A stretch of 22,414 nt of DNA, from positions 1-22,414 of the forward strand of contig PWWF01000290.1 of assembly GCA_003561595.1 (NCBI GenBank). Direction: 5' to 3'. The stretch is from Paracoccaceae bacterium. GTDB taxonomy: Bacteria; Pseudomonadota; Alphaproteobacteria; Rhodobacterales; Rhodobacteraceae. Position numbers and translations under genes: made by a program. Under the pieces are notes generated by a model. The model was not told the origin of the DNA. It searched no databases and saw nothing but the letters and a program-made list of their open reading frames with translations. Positions 7,011 to 15,775 of this stretch are shown here, in pieces. Position 1 is the first letter of the stretch. Every line of letters begins with the position of its first letter.

Positions 7011-8249
7011 ATGAGATGGTTCAGCAGCAAGCCTGAACAGGATGACCAGCAAACACAGGGGCGCTCGACAATCACGTTTGACGAGCTTGAAGTGTCACTC
7101 GGTGACCTGATGCGGGGCGAGCGCGCGACGCTTGGCAAATCCCTGCTCGATGTTCAGCGGGAACTGCATATCCGGGCAACCTATATCGCCGCGATTGAAG
7201 CGGGCGATCTGTCCGCGTTCGAGGCGGCGAGCTTCGTCGCGGGCTATGTGCGCTCCTACGCGCGCTATCTGGGGATGGACCCGGATTGGTGCTATAGCAA
7301 ATTCTGCGCCGAAACCGGCTTTGCCGTGTCGCCCGAGCTCAGTCGCTCCAGCGGCAGCAGCACTGGTGTCAGTGTTGCCGAAACCGGGGCCAACCGCGAA
7401 TTTTCACAAGGGCTTTTGTCGCGCACACGCCTGGCCGATGACCCCGATCCCATCTGGCGCCGCATCGACCCTGTCGCGGTCGGCTCGATCACCGTGATGC
7501 TGTTCCTGATTCTGGGTGTGGGGTTTGGCGGCTGGACTGTCATGCGTGAATTGCAGCGCGTCAACCTTGCCCCCGCCGACCAGTCGCCAGAGGTTCTGGC
7601 CGATTTCGACCCCGCCCTGGCCAGCGCAACGCCCCGGCTGGACCCGGATGAGGATAGCGGCCTGCGGTTCAACCAGTCCGGCGCTGACGACACGAGCTTT
7701 GCGCAAGGCATCGTGCGCGACTACCGCCCTGAAGCGCTGGACGTGCCGGAAATCGTGTCACGTGATGGCCCCATCGCCTCGATCAACCCGCGCGAAAGCG
7801 CTCCGGATCTGGAAGCAACGGATGTTCGTTCGGCCATCGCCTCGGCGCTGGCAGAGGTCGAGGCGATCGACGTGACCCCCGGCGGCGACACAAACACAAC
7901 GCGCGTCACGCAGGACGGGCCCGCGCAACTGGAACTGCTGGCTGTGCGCCCAAGCTGGATTCGCGTGCGCGGCGCCGATGGCACGATCCTGTTCGAAAAG
8001 GTCCTGGATGCGGGCGAGCGTTACACCGTGCCGCAATCCGAAGCGCCGCCAACCCTGCGCGCGGGCAATTCCGGGTCGGTCTATCTGCTGGTGGATGGCA
8101 CGCCTTTCGGCCCGACGGCACCGGGGGCGCAGGTCGTCGATCAGATCGCCCTCTCTCCCGAAGCGGTGGTCGAACGCTTTGTTCAGGCTGATCTGGGTGG
8201 CGACAGCGATCTGCGCGAATTTGTCGATGTGGCAGAGGTTGAGGACTGA
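7011..8249 (+). CDS. rodZ: RodZ-like membrane protein: cytoplasmic HTH domain, one transmembrane helix, DUF4115-type domain
   Basis: A 412-residue bitopic membrane protein. Residues about 28-95 form a RodZ-type helix-turn-helix (LGDLMRGERATLGKSLLDVQ, then TYIAAIEAGDLSAF and FVAGYVRSYARYLGMD). One strong hydrophobic helix follows (about 156-177, VGSITVMLFLILGVGFGGWT). Then comes a low-complexity acidic linker (about 185-305), and a C-terminal beta-rich region (about 306-378, ELLAVRPSWIRVRGADG to YLLVDGTPFGP) matching the DUF4115 domain. RodZ links MreB filaments to the wall-elongation machinery and sets cell shape; that role here is inferred from architecture. The gene stands upstream of ispG, an arrangement I recall from alphaproteobacteria. 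ATG 7011 follows the G-rich GGGGGCGGGCA. The 118-bp gap before it contains TTCACA/TGTGAA half-sites. Confidence 0.85.
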   Translation: MRWFSSKPEQDDQQTQGRSTITFDELEVSLGDLMRGERATLGKSLLDVQRELHIRATYIAAIEAGDLSAFEAASFVAGYVRSYARYLGMDPDWCYSKFCAETGFAVSPELSRSSGSSTGVSVAETGANREFSQGLLSRTRLADDPDPIWRRIDPVAVGSITVMLFLILGVGFGGWTVMRELQRVNLAPADQSPEVLADFDPALASATPRLDPDEDSGLRFNQSGADDTSFAQGIVRDYRPEALDVPEIVSRDGPIASINPRESAPDLEATDVRSAIASALAEVEAIDVTPGGDTNTTRVTQDGPAQLELLAVRPSWIRVRGADGTILFEKVLDAGERYTVPQSEAPPTLRAGNSGSVYLLVDGTPFGPTAPGAQVVDQIALSPEAVVERFVQADLGGDSDLREFVDVAEVED

Positions 8250-8332
8250 ACCATCACGTTCCGGTGATTCGCAGCAACAGTGGTCCCCGATACGCCTTTG
8301 TAATGCTAGTATGACAGGGTAGTTCTTCACAT

Positions 8333-8361
8333 GCCCGCGCCCACTTGCGCGGGCTTTTTTT
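8333..8361 (+). terminator. intrinsic terminator after rodZ
   Basis: GCCCGCGC (8333-8340) and GCGCGGGC (8347-8354) form a perfect 8-bp stem with a CCACTT loop, followed directly by seven T residues (8355-8361). This is a textbook Rho-independent terminator. It separates rodZ from ispG, implying that ispG has its own promoter in the 90 bp that follow. Confidence 0.88.
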
Positions 8362-8451
8362 CATCTGTGTCCGAATACCAGTGCGGTTGCCGCAAGCCCG
8401 TCTTTCGCTTATGTCTCGGATCAGCAGCGGCAGACAAGGGCAGGCGCGCAG

Positions 8452-9576
8452 ATGGATCATAACCACATCCGACCCTGGCGGAATATCGAACGTCGCAAAT
8501 CCCGACAGATCATGGTCGGCTCGGTGCCTGTGGGGGGCGACGCGCCCATCACGGTCCAGACCATGACCAATACCGACTCGGGCGATGCGGCCGCCACCAT
8601 ACGGCAGGTCATCGCCTGCGCCGAGGCCGGGGCCGATATCGTCCGCGTCTCGGTCCCGGATACGGATGCCAGCCGCGCCCTGCGAGAGGTCGTGCGCGAA
8701 AGCCCCGTGCCCATCGTGGCCGATATCCATTTCCACTACAAACGCGGGATAGAGGCCGCCGAAGCCGGTGCTGCCTGCCTGCGCATCAACCCCGGTAATA
8801 TTGGCGATGCGACCCGCGTGCGCGAGGTCATCAAGGCCGCGCGCGACAATAACTGCTCCATCCGGATCGGCGTCAATGCAGGCTCGCTGGAGCGGCACCT
8901 GCTGGAGAAATATGGCGAACCTTGCCCCGATGCGATGATCGAGTCGGGCCTCGACCATATCCGTATCCTGCAGGACAACGACTTTCACGAATTCAAGATC
9001 AGCGTGAAGGCGTCGGATGTCTTTCTGGCCTCTGCCGCCTATATGGGGTTGGCCGAGGCGACGGATGCGCCCATCCATCTGGGCATCACCGAAGCGGGCG
9101 GCATGATTTCCGGCACTGTGAAATCCGCCATCGGTCTGGGCAATCTGCTGTGGATGGGCATTGGCGACACGATCCGCGTCTCGCTCTCGGCCGACCCGGT
9201 GGAAGAGGTCAAGATCGGCTATGAGATCCTGAAATCGCTGGGCCTGCGCCATCGCGGCGTCAATATCATCTCTTGCCCGTCCTGCGCGCGGCAGGGGTTT
9301 GACGTGATCAAGACCGTCAGCATCCTTGAAGAGCGGCTGGCCCATATCAAGACGCCGATGTCGCTCTCGATCATCGGCTGCGTCGTCAACGGCCCCGGCG
9401 AGGCGCTGATGACCGATGTCGGCTTTACTGGCGGTGGCGCCGGGTCCGGCATGGTCTATCTTGCCGGCAAGCAGAGCCACAAGATGAGCAACGACCAGAT
9501 GATCGACCACATCGTCGAACAGGTCGAACGGAAGGCCGAAGAGATCGAGGCGACGACGACACAGGCCGCCGAGTAA
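8452..9576 (+). CDS. ispG: 4-hydroxy-3-methylbut-2-enyl diphosphate synthase IspG (GcpE)
   Basis: A 374-residue [4Fe-4S] enzyme of the MEP isoprenoid pathway. It reductively converts 2-C-methyl-D-erythritol 2,4-cyclodiphosphate to HMBPP in the cytoplasm. The TIM-barrel half starts near [20 protein letters not shown] (22-41). The C-terminal half carries the cluster ligands C275 and C278 ([12 protein letters not shown]) and C310 ([11 protein letters not shown]), plus E317, the usual fourth ligand. Length and motifs are those of the short bacterial form without the plant-type insertion. The ATG at 8452 is preceded by the G/A-rich AAGGGCAGGCGCGCAG. A weak promoter candidate is TTGCCG (8387-8392) with TTATGT (8409-8414), just after the rodZ terminator; this is a guess by eye. 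Confidence 0.97.
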   Translation: MDHNHIRPWRNIERRKSRQIMVGSVPVGGDAPITVQTMTNTDSGDAAATIRQVIACAEAGADIVRVSVPDTDASRALREVVRESPVPIVADIHFHYKRGIEAAEAGAACLRINPGNIGDATRVREVIKAARDNNCSIRIGVNAGSLERHLLEKYGEPCPDAMIESGLDHIRILQDNDFHEFKISVKASDVFLASAAYMGLAEATDAPIHLGITEAGGMISGTVKSAIGLGNLLWMGIGDTIRVSLSADPVEEVKIGYEILKSLGLRHRGVNIISCPSCARQGFDVIKTVSILEERLAHIKTPMSLSIIGCVVNGPGEALMTDVGFTGGGAGSGMVYLAGKQSHKMSNDQMIDHIVEQVERKAEEIEATTTQAAE

Positions 9577-9579
9577 CCC

Positions 9580-9605
9580 GCTTTGCCCGAATTTGCGGGC
9601 AAAGC
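9580..9605 (+). terminator. perfect inverted repeat just after ispG (probable transcript-end hairpin)
   Basis: GCTTTGCCCG (9580-9589) and CGGGCAAAGC (9596-9605) are perfect 10-bp arms around AATTTG, starting 4 nt after the ispG stop. There is no following T-run in either direction, so it may stabilise the 3' end or terminate with Rho rather than act as a classical intrinsic terminator. Confidence 0.55.
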
Positions 9606-9700
9606 TCCCGGACATAAAGCTGAAATGGCTTCCGGGGATCGGCTCTCAAAACCGCCCCCTGCAATGCTTTCGCGCGGCACCACCCGGCGCCCAGCTTCCG

Positions 9701-9793
9701 CATCTTCATCTTTGCCCAAATATCCCGGGGGGAGTTGCCATTGTCGCGCCATTGGTCCGCGAGACAATGGCGACGCGGGGGGCAGCGCCCCCC
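9701..9793. repeat. hairpin-rich intergenic element between convergent ispG and putA
   Basis: Gene-free interval 9577-9803. The element begins with CATCTTTGCCCAAATATCCC-like sequence followed by a G-run, a motif I recall as recurrent between genes in Rhodobacteraceae genomes. It continues with GTTGCCATTGTC (9734-9745) and GACAATGGCGAC (9763-9774), a 12-bp stem with one wobble pair, and ends with GGGGGGC (9777-9783) and GCCCCCC (9787-9793) around AGC. Only one copy occurs in this window, so repetition itself cannot be shown here. It may also serve as a bidirectional transcription end for ispG and putA. Confidence 0.45.
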
Positions 9794-9803
9794 ACACCAC
9801 GCT

Positions 9804-12800
9804 TCAGCCGCCGACTTCGGCCAGCAATTGCGCGTTCCCGCCCGAAGCGGTCGTGTCCACGCACAGATGCCGTTCATTCAGCACATGCCCGGCATCGGGC
9901 CAGTCAGTGATCAGCGGCACGATTGCGCCATCGCGCCGCGCCAGCGCACGACCGGTTTCGCGTGCGGCGTCAGGCGCGCCCCAGAAGATCACACCGCTGA
10001 ACCCGTCAAGCTCTTCCAGCCCCTCGGGCAGGCCGGGCAATTCGATCGCCTGCCCCCCCAGCGCGCGCACGGCCTGTGCCTGCGTCTTGGCGAGTTCCGC
10101 GCCGGGGCCGCAGCATAGAAGCGGCGCGCGGGGATGTGCGCTCAGGCGGTTGGCCTCTCCGGTCGGGCCGGGCATGTCCTGCACCGGCGGCTGCGCAGGC
10201 AGCGCACTCTTGCGCAGCGCGGCCTCCAGCTGATTCTTGGGCACGGGGTCAGCCTGCGCGTCACTCTCATCCGCGGGCTGGCGGGTGAAGCGCGTGACAT
10301 AATGCGGCCCGCCCGCCTTGGGGCCAGTTCCCGACAGCCCTTCGCCGCCAAAGGGCTGGCTGCCCACCACCGCCCCGATCTGGTTGCGATTGACATAGAC
10401 ATTGCCGACATCCACGCGTTCGACCACATGCTGCACGCGGGAATCGATGCGCGTATGCAGACCAAAGGTCAGCCCGTAGCCCGTGGCATTCACATCCGCC
10501 AGCACGCGGTCCAGATCCTTCGCCTTGAAGGTCGCCAGATGCAGCACCGGCCCGAACACCTCGCGCTCCAGCGCCTGGATGCCCGGCACGCCGATCACGA
10601 CCGGCGCGACAAAGCGCCCGTCACCCGGCGCGGCCAGTTCATGCAGCACCTGCCCATCTGCGCGGGCCTGTGCCACATAGGCGGTGATCCCGTCCTGTGC
10701 CTCGGCATCGATGACGGGGCCGACATCGCAGGTCAGATCCCACGGATCGCCCAGCCGCAGCTCATCCATCGCGCCGAACAGCATCTTCTGGAACTCGTCG
10801 GCCACATCCTCCTGCACATAGAGGCAGCGCAGCGCCGAGCAGCGTTGCCCCGCCGACTGAAAGCTTGACGCCAGCACATCGCGCACCGCCTGTTCCGGCA
10901 GGGCCGTGCTGTCCACGATCATCGCGTTCAGCCCGCCCGTTTCGGCGATGAGCGGCGCGCCGGGGGCCAGATGCTCGGCCATCGCGGTCTGGATCACGCG
11001 CGCTGTCTCGGTCGAGCCGGTAAAGGCCACGCCATTCACCCGCGCATCCGATGTCAGCGCCGCGCCGACCGTTGCGCCGTCGCCGGGCAGCAGTTGCAGC
11101 ACATCGCGCGGCACACCGGCCTCATGCAGCAATTGTGTCGCGCGCCATGCGATCAGCGGGGTCTGTTCCGCAGGTTTGGCCAGCACGCCATTGCCCGCCG
11201 CGAGCGCCCCCGCGATCTGACCGGTGAAGATGGCCAGCGGAAAATTCCATGGGCTGATGCAGACAAACAGCCCGCGGGCGGGGTGCGCCAGATCAGGGGC
11301 CTGCGCGGCGTAGTAGCGCAGAAAATCCACAGCCTCGCGCAACTCGCCGACCGCGTCGGCCTGCGATTTCCCGGCCTCGCGTGCCAAGAGGGCGAACAAT
11401 TCGCCGAAATGCTGCTCATAAAGCTCCGCCGCCCGGCGCAGCACATCCGCGCGCAGCGTGGCATCATCCCCCCAGGCGCGCGCATGGTCCAGCGCGGCAG
11501 CGACATCCTGGGGTGTGGCCGGGGTCACGCGGCCCAGACGGTCCTCGGGGTTCGCCGGGTTCGTCGCAGACTGCGCATTGCCGCCAGAGGTATCGGTCGC
11601 CAGCAATGGCCCGGCGGCATATTCCGTGCTGCGCCATGGCGCGCGCGCCTGCGCGATCTCTTCCAGATCGGCGGCGGCGGTCAGGTCCCAGCCGCGCGCA
11701 TTGCGCCGACCCGCGCCGAACAGATCCGGCCCGCGCGTGATTTTGGGGTTCGGGCCGCTACCCTGCGCCTCGAGCGCGGCAAAGGGGCAGGTCGCGACCT
11801 CTGCAGGGGGGACATTCTCATCCACGATCTGGTTGACAAAAGACGAGTTTGCCCCGTTCTCCAGCAGCCGGCGCACCAGATAGGCCAGCAGGTCCTTGTG
11901 CGCGCCCACAGGCGCGTAGATCCGGCAGCGTGTGCCTTCGCCGCGCATCACCAGATCATGCAACTGCTCGCCCATGCCATGCAGGCGCTGGAATTCGTAA
12001 TCCAGCGCGCTCACCCCGGTCTGGGCCGCGATCTCCAGCACGGTGGCGACAGTATGCGCGTTATGGGTGGCGAATTGCGGGTAGATCCGCTTGTGCCAGC
12101 CCATCAGCTTGCGCGCACAGGCGATGTAATTCACATCTGTTGCGTCCTTGCGGGTCAACACCGGAAACCCGTCCAGCCCCATGACCTGCGCGCGCTTGAT
12201 CTCGGTGTCCCAATAGGCGCCCTTGACCAGCCGGACCATCAGCTTGCGGTCCAGCCCCTGGGCCAGCTCGCCCAGCCAGTCGATCGTGTCGGCTGCCCGC
12301 GGACCATAGGCCTGCACCACCACACCAAAGCCATCCCAGCCTTGCAGATCCGGGTCGCGCAGTACCTCGGCGATCACCTCGAGCGACAGGGCCAGACGGT
12401 CTGATTCCTCGGCATCGATATTGAAGCCCAGCCCCAACCCGGCGGCCAGTCGCGCCAGTTCGCGCAGGCGCGGGACAAGCTCGGTCATGACGCGGTCGCG
12501 CTGCGCGACCTCATAACGCGGGTGCAGGGCCGACAGCTTGACCGAGATGCCCGGGTTGGTGCGGATATCATTGCCGCTTGCGCGCGCGCCGATGGCCTTG
12601 ATCGCCTGCGCATAGGCGCGGTGGTAGCGCTTTGCGTCATCCATCGTGCGCGCGGCCTCGCCCAGCATGTCGTAGGAATAGGAATAGCCGCGCGCCTCCA
12701 TCTTCGCGGCGCGGGTCATCGCGGAGCCGATGCTTTCGCCCAGCACGAATTGCCGCCCCATTTCCTTCATCGCGCGCCCGACCGCGGTGCGGATCACTGG

Positions 12801-13250
12801 CTCGCCCAGTCGCTTGATTGCACCACGCAGCGCCTGTGCAGCCGTAACGCCGCGGTCATCCAGCACCCGACCGGTCAGCATCAGCGCCCAGGTCGAGGCA
12901 TTGACCAGACTGGACGAGGATTTGCCCATATGCCGCCCCCAGTCCGAGGGCGCGATCTTGTCCTCGATCAGATCATCCATGGTTTCGGCATCAGGCACAC
13001 GCAACAGCGCCTCGGCCAGACACATCAGGGCGATCCCTTCATCCGTGGACAGGCCGTATTCGGCCAGAAACACCTCCATCAAGCCTGGCGAGTCGCTCGT
13101 GCGGATATCTGTGACAAGCTGCGTCGCGCGGCGGGTAATCCGGCCGCGCGCGTCAGCGTCAAGCGCAGCGGTGGTTGTGGCCTCTGCCACGACCTGCGCC
13201 TCGTCGCGCAGGATGTCATGCGTGATCGATCGGGGGAGCGTTGCGGTCAT
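9804..13250 (-). CDS. putA: bifunctional proline dehydrogenase / L-glutamate gamma-semialdehyde dehydrogenase PutA
   Basis: A 1148-residue bifunctional enzyme that oxidises proline to glutamate. Numbered from the chosen start, the FAD-binding proline dehydrogenase barrel (about 80-480) shows VKGAYWD, TRKDATDVNY and the substrate-binding R460, R461 and E464 in LVRRLLENGA. The NAD-dependent aldehyde dehydrogenase domain (about 520-980) shows ISPWNFPLAIFTGQ, FTGSTETAR, the general base E770 in IAETGG and the nucleophile C804 in SAGQRCSA. A further C-terminal region (about 1030-1148) resembles the ALDH-like tail of long PutAs. The N-terminal ribbon-helix-helix repressor domain of E. coli PutA is absent, so control probably rests on the divergent Lrp-type gene. 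ATG 13250 (MTATLPRSITH) is chosen over 13400, which would cross the divergent promoter; AGAGGT lies about 8 nt upstream. Confidence 0.96.
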   Translation of the reverse strand: MTATLPRSITHDILRDEAQVVAEATTTAALDADARGRITRRATQLVTDIRTSDSPGLMEVFLAEYGLSTDEGIALMCLAEALLRVPDAETMDDLIEDKIAPSDWGRHMGKSSSSLVNASTWALMLTGRVLDDRGVTAAQALRGAIKRLGEPVIRTAVGRAMKEMGRQFVLGESIGSAMTRAAKMEARGYSYSYDMLGEAARTMDDAKRYHRAYAQAIKAIGARASGNDIRTNPGISVKLSALHPRYEVAQRDRVMTELVPRLRELARLAAGLGLGFNIDAEESDRLALSLEVIAEVLRDPDLQGWDGFGVVVQAYGPRAADTIDWLGELAQGLDRKLMVRLVKGAYWDTEIKRAQVMGLDGFPVLTRKDATDVNYIACARKLMGWHKRIYPQFATHNAHTVATVLEIAAQTGVSALDYEFQRLHGMGEQLHDLVMRGEGTRCRIYAPVGAHKDLLAYLVRRLLENGANSSFVNQIVDENVPPAEVATCPFAALEAQGSGPNPKITRGPDLFGAGRRNARGWDLTAAADLEEIAQARAPWRSTEYAAGPLLATDTSGGNAQSATNPANPEDRLGRVTPATPQDVAAALDHARAWGDDATLRADVLRRAAELYEQHFGELFALLAREAGKSQADAVGELREAVDFLRYYAAQAPDLAHPARGLFVCISPWNFPLAIFTGQIAGALAAGNGVLAKPAEQTPLIAWRATQLLHEAGVPRDVLQLLPGDGATVGAALTSDARVNGVAFTGSTETARVIQTAMAEHLAPGAPLIAETGGLNAMIVDSTALPEQAVRDVLASSFQSAGQRCSALRCLYVQEDVADEFQKMLFGAMDELRLGDPWDLTCDVGPVIDAEAQDGITAYVAQARADGQVLHELAAPGDGRFVAPVVIGVPGIQALEREVFGPVLHLATFKAKDLDRVLADVNATGYGLTFGLHTRIDSRVQHVVERVDVGNVYVNRNQIGAVVGSQPFGGEGLSGTGPKAGGPHYVTRFTRQPADESDAQADPVPKNQLEAALRKSALPAQPPVQDMPGPTGEANRLSAHPRAPLLCCGPGAELAKTQAQAVRALGGQAIELPGLPEGLEELDGFSGVIFWGAPDAARETGRALARRDGAIVPLITDWPDAGHVLNERHLCVDTTASGGNAQLLAEVGG

Positions 13251-13274
13251 GATGGCACACCTCTTGGCGGAATT

Positions 13275-13292
13275 TGCCCTGAGTATGGCAGA
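13275..13292. promoter_or_regulatory. possible PutR operator half-sites in the putA-putR promoter gap
   Basis: The 117-bp gap between the divergent putA and putR starts is AT-richer than its surroundings. It contains TTGCC, an 8-nt spacer and GGCAG, an imperfect dyad, and a second TTGCC further on near 13310. Lrp-family regulators commonly bind such degenerate dyads and autoregulate. The assignment is tentative and made by eye. Confidence 0.25.
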
Positions 13293-13367
13293 AAAGATTG
13301 TTACTTGTTGCCTGAAATGCCAAAAAGTCCGGGAATATCGGCCACAAAACCTGGAATCGGCAATACA

Positions 13368-13838
13368 ATGGACCGCATCAGACTGGACAGTTTCGACCAT
13401 GCCATTCTACGTCACCTCGCAGTCGAGGGGCGCATCAGCGTAACCGAACTGGCAACCCGAATCGGGCTGACAAAATCACCGACACAGGCGCGGCTGCGGC
13501 GGCTGGAAGAGCAGGGCGTGATCACGGGCTACCGCGCGCAGATCGACCCGCATGCCATAGATGCAGCCCATATCGCCTTTGTCGAGATCAAGCTGTCCGA
13601 CACGCGCGAAGCCGCGCTGCGCGCGTTCAACGACGCCGTGCGCACTGTGCCAGAGATCGAGGAATGCCATCTGATCGCAGGCGCGTTCGACTACCTGCTG
13701 AAAGTGCGCAGCCGCGATATCGCCACCTATCGCCGGGTACTGGCCGAACATATATCCGGCCTGCCGCATATCACCTCGACCTCGACCCATGTGGTGATGG
13801 AGGCGGTCAAGGAAACCGGCACGCAACCGGCCTTCTAG
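13368..13838 (+). CDS. putR: Lrp/AsnC-family transcriptional regulator, proline-utilisation regulator PutR
   Basis: A 156-residue Lrp/AsnC regulator. An N-terminal winged helix-turn-helix (about 7-60) contains LDSFDHAILRHLAVEGRIS, then TELATRIGLTKSPTQARLRRLEEQGVI split across the recognition helix. A C-terminal RAM effector-binding domain (about 68-140) contains IAFVEIKLSD and the ECHLIAGAFDYLLKVRS block. Divergence from putA with a 117-bp shared promoter region is the classic arrangement of PutR, which activates putA in response to proline in Agrobacterium and Rhodobacter. ATG 13368 is the start that opens directly on the winged-helix domain; the frame is open for about 850 bp upstream but only antisense to putA. 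The stop TAG shares the tetranucleotide CTAG with the stop of the convergent gene. Confidence 0.92.
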   Translation: MDRIRLDSFDHAILRHLAVEGRISVTELATRIGLTKSPTQARLRRLEEQGVITGYRAQIDPHAIDAAHIAFVEIKLSDTREAALRAFNDAVRTVPEIEECHLIAGAFDYLLKVRSRDIATYRRVLAEHISGLPHITSTSTHVVMEAVKETGTQPAF

Positions 13839-15031
13839 CGCCGGCGCGCTGTCAGCAGCGGAAAGGGGCCGGCGCGCAGGGTCAGACTACCGTTCTGCCA
13901 GATATCAAAGCCGGTCGCCCCTTCCAGTGCATCAAGAAAGCGCAGTTCCAGATTGCTTTTGTTCGTGGGGCAGGCAAGCCGTGTGGTGCCCAGCTCGCGC
14001 AAGCTTAGCCGGTCATCCACGATTGTGGCGCGGCCCAGATAGCGATTGCAGGAAGTGCGCCCGGAAATCTGCGCGCCCGTAACCTGTAATGTCATGGCGG
14101 GCATGTCGGGGCCAAAGGGCACGCCGAACAGGCTTGTCACCTCCCATGTCGGACCGGCCAGCAGGTCGAGCGCATTGCCCCCGCAGCCATGCGCACCGCC
14201 GTCCAGAACGGGCTGGGCAAGCTGCACTTCCACCGGATAGAGCAGGTTGGTCACGGATGTGCGGCACGGGTTGTCATGCAAGCGCAGCTCCAGCCCGTCA
14301 GCGGCAATGCGGATCGTGCCATCGCGTGGTGCGGACATGCGCATGTCGCTGAAAATCTGCGTGTCCTCGGGCTGATCGGGCTGGGTCAGTTCTGCGTCAT
14401 CCGCGCCCAGATGAAGGCGCCAAGAGCTGTCGGCGCCGGCAATCTGCATCGGCAGCACGGGGGCGAACAGCATCGGTCGGCAGGTGCCAAGGTCCTGCCC
14501 TGCAAGCGAAATCTCGGCGACATTGCCGCCAAAGGCCACGCGATTGCCGCCGCTGCCCAGATACACGTCGTCAACCTCGGACAGGGTCAGTTCTGCGGTC
14601 GTCCCGTCGGTGTCGGCGCGCAGCCCCCCATCGCCCCATGTCACTTGCACGATCTGCTGATCGGCACAGGCCCAGATATCGCTGAACCCGACTGCAAAGG
14701 CGCGGCGTAACGACAGGTCCAGATCGAAATCCCGCACCGAAATTTCCGATTTTGCGCTTTGGGCGACAACGCGCCCCTCGGTGACCAGCCCTGCCTGAAT
14801 GCTGGCTGCATTCGTGGTCAGCGCGGGCAGGTCCAGCCGGGTGTTTGTGCTGCCCTCATCCACGCGTTCGCGCAGCGTGATCAGTGGCGTGCCTTCATCT
14901 GTGCGGATCAGGATAACGGCTTCGGACCCCAGTTCGGCGGCCTCGGACCAGCTCAGGCGTGTCTCGGCACTCTGCGCGGCGCCATCGGTCGCAAGAACCG
15001 GCAAGGCCAGCAAGGCAAGGGCAAAGCGCAT
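13835..15031 (-). CDS. multi-domain periplasmic protein with MliC-like and META (HslJ-like) domains
   Basis: A 398-residue exported protein with a signal peptide (MRFALALLALPVLATDGAAQ) and no lipobox Cys. Four modules can be seen. Residues about 25-105 weakly resemble the YbaY/YscW-type beta domain (LDLPALTTN, IQAGLVTEGRVV). Residues 116-186 match the MliC lysozyme-inhibitor pattern (C121, then a short beta region with LGSGGNRVAFGG, and C184). Residues about 193-285 match the COG3650-type pattern (HDNPCRTS, LLYPVEV and GCGG; C256 and C283). Residues 288-395 form a META/HslJ domain (GPTWEVTSLFG, SGRTSCNRYLG, LACP; C328 and C354). The six cysteines named fall into three plausible within-domain disulfide pairs. 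ATG 15031 has GGAG about 8 nt upstream. The gene follows efp by 89 bp on the same strand, so they may be co-transcribed. Domain calls other than META are by pattern memory. Confidence 0.8.
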   Translation of the reverse strand: MRFALALLALPVLATDGAAQSAETRLSWSEAAELGSEAVILIRTDEGTPLITLRERVDEGSTNTRLDLPALTTNAASIQAGLVTEGRVVAQSAKSEISVRDFDLDLSLRRAFAVGFSDIWACADQQIVQVTWGDGGLRADTDGTTAELTLSEVDDVYLGSGGNRVAFGGNVAEISLAGQDLGTCRPMLFAPVLPMQIAGADSSWRLHLGADDAELTQPDQPEDTQIFSDMRMSAPRDGTIRIAADGLELRLHDNPCRTSVTNLLYPVEVQLAQPVLDGGAHGCGGNALDLLAGPTWEVTSLFGVPFGPDMPAMTLQVTGAQISGRTSCNRYLGRATIVDDRLSLRELGTTRLACPTNKSNLELRFLDALEGATGFDIWQNGSLTLRAGPFPLLTARRR

Positions 15032-15120
15032 CGCAACGCTCCATCAGGCAGATACTCGGAGTTCGTTACGCCAGCGGGCTGCGATGCAGCAAGCCCGTTT
15101 CAGATAAAAGTGATCATGGT

Positions 15121-15684
15121 TCAGGCGCGCTCGGCGTATTCGAAAGTCTCGGTATTCACGACGATATCCTCGTCCTGCCCGACAAAGGGCGGCACCAGCA
15201 CGCGCACGCCATTATCCAGCAATGCAGGCTTGAAACTGTTGGCCGCCGTCTGTCCCTTGACCACGGGTTCGGTCTCGACAACCTTGCAGATCACTTTTTG
15301 CGGCAGCGAGACATTCAGCGGCTCTTCGCCATAATATTCCACAGTAACGGTCATGCCATCCTGCAGGAACGGGCGGCGTTCGCCCAGAATTTCGGCATCC
15401 AGCTCGACCTGCTCGAATGATTCCATGTCCATGACCACCAGACGGCCATCGGATTCATACAGAAACTGCTGATCCTTCTGTTCCAGCCGCACACGCTCGA
15501 CCTTGTCATCCGACCGGAACCGTTCGTTCAGCTTGCGCCCGTCGCGCAGGTTCTTCATCTCGACCTGCGCAAAGGCACCGCCCTTGCCGGGTTTCACATG
15601 GCCGACCTTGACCGCCACCCACAGGCCGCCATCATGTTCCAGAACATTGCCGGGACGGATTTCATTTCCATTGATTCTGGGCAT
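15121..15684 (-). CDS. efp: translation elongation factor P
   Basis: A 187-residue EF-P, which relieves ribosome stalling at consecutive prolines. The N-terminal KOW-like domain carries [10 protein letters not shown], with K34 at the tip where E. coli EF-P is beta-lysylated. The middle OB fold contains [17 protein letters not shown], and the C-terminal OB fold contains [20 protein letters not shown] followed by [13 protein letters not shown]. Length equals the family norm. ATG 15684 ([12 protein letters not shown]) has AAGGG about 8 nt upstream; the frame extends upstream to 15927 but only over the divergent promoter region. No epm modification gene is in the window. The promoter region contains a perfect 19-bp palindrome shared with the divergent DUF6280-type gene. 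Confidence 0.97.
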   Translation of the reverse strand: MPRINGNEIRPGNVLEHDGGLWVAVKVGHVKPGKGGAFAQVEMKNLRDGRKLNERFRSDDKVERVRLEQKDQQFLYESDGRLVVMDMESFEQVELDAEILGERRPFLQDGMTVTVEYYGEEPLNVSLPQKVICKVVETEPVVKGQTAANSFKPALLDNGVRVLVPPFVGQDEDIVVNTETFEYAERA

Positions 15685-15775
15685 GTGCGACCCTTGCCTT
15701 GACCTTGAACCGAGATGCATCTCGCCTATATCGCGGGGATCGAACCGGCGCAAGAACCGTGTCGCGGGCGATAAG

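Noticed and set aside
8254..9615. 453-residue minus-strand open frame opposite ispG
   Set aside because: It runs across the rodZ-ispG terminator region and all of ispG with no recognisable motif, while ispG is unambiguous.
10971..12404. 477-residue plus-strand open frame inside putA
   Set aside because: It lies wholly antisense to well-conserved PutA sequence, has no recognisable domain and has the composition typical of a mirror frame in GC-rich DNA.
15075..15097. CGGGCT/AGCCCG hairpin between efp and the META gene as an efp terminator
   Set aside because: The stem is only 6 bp with an 11-nt loop, and the T-run lies on the plus strand, where no gene reads into it.
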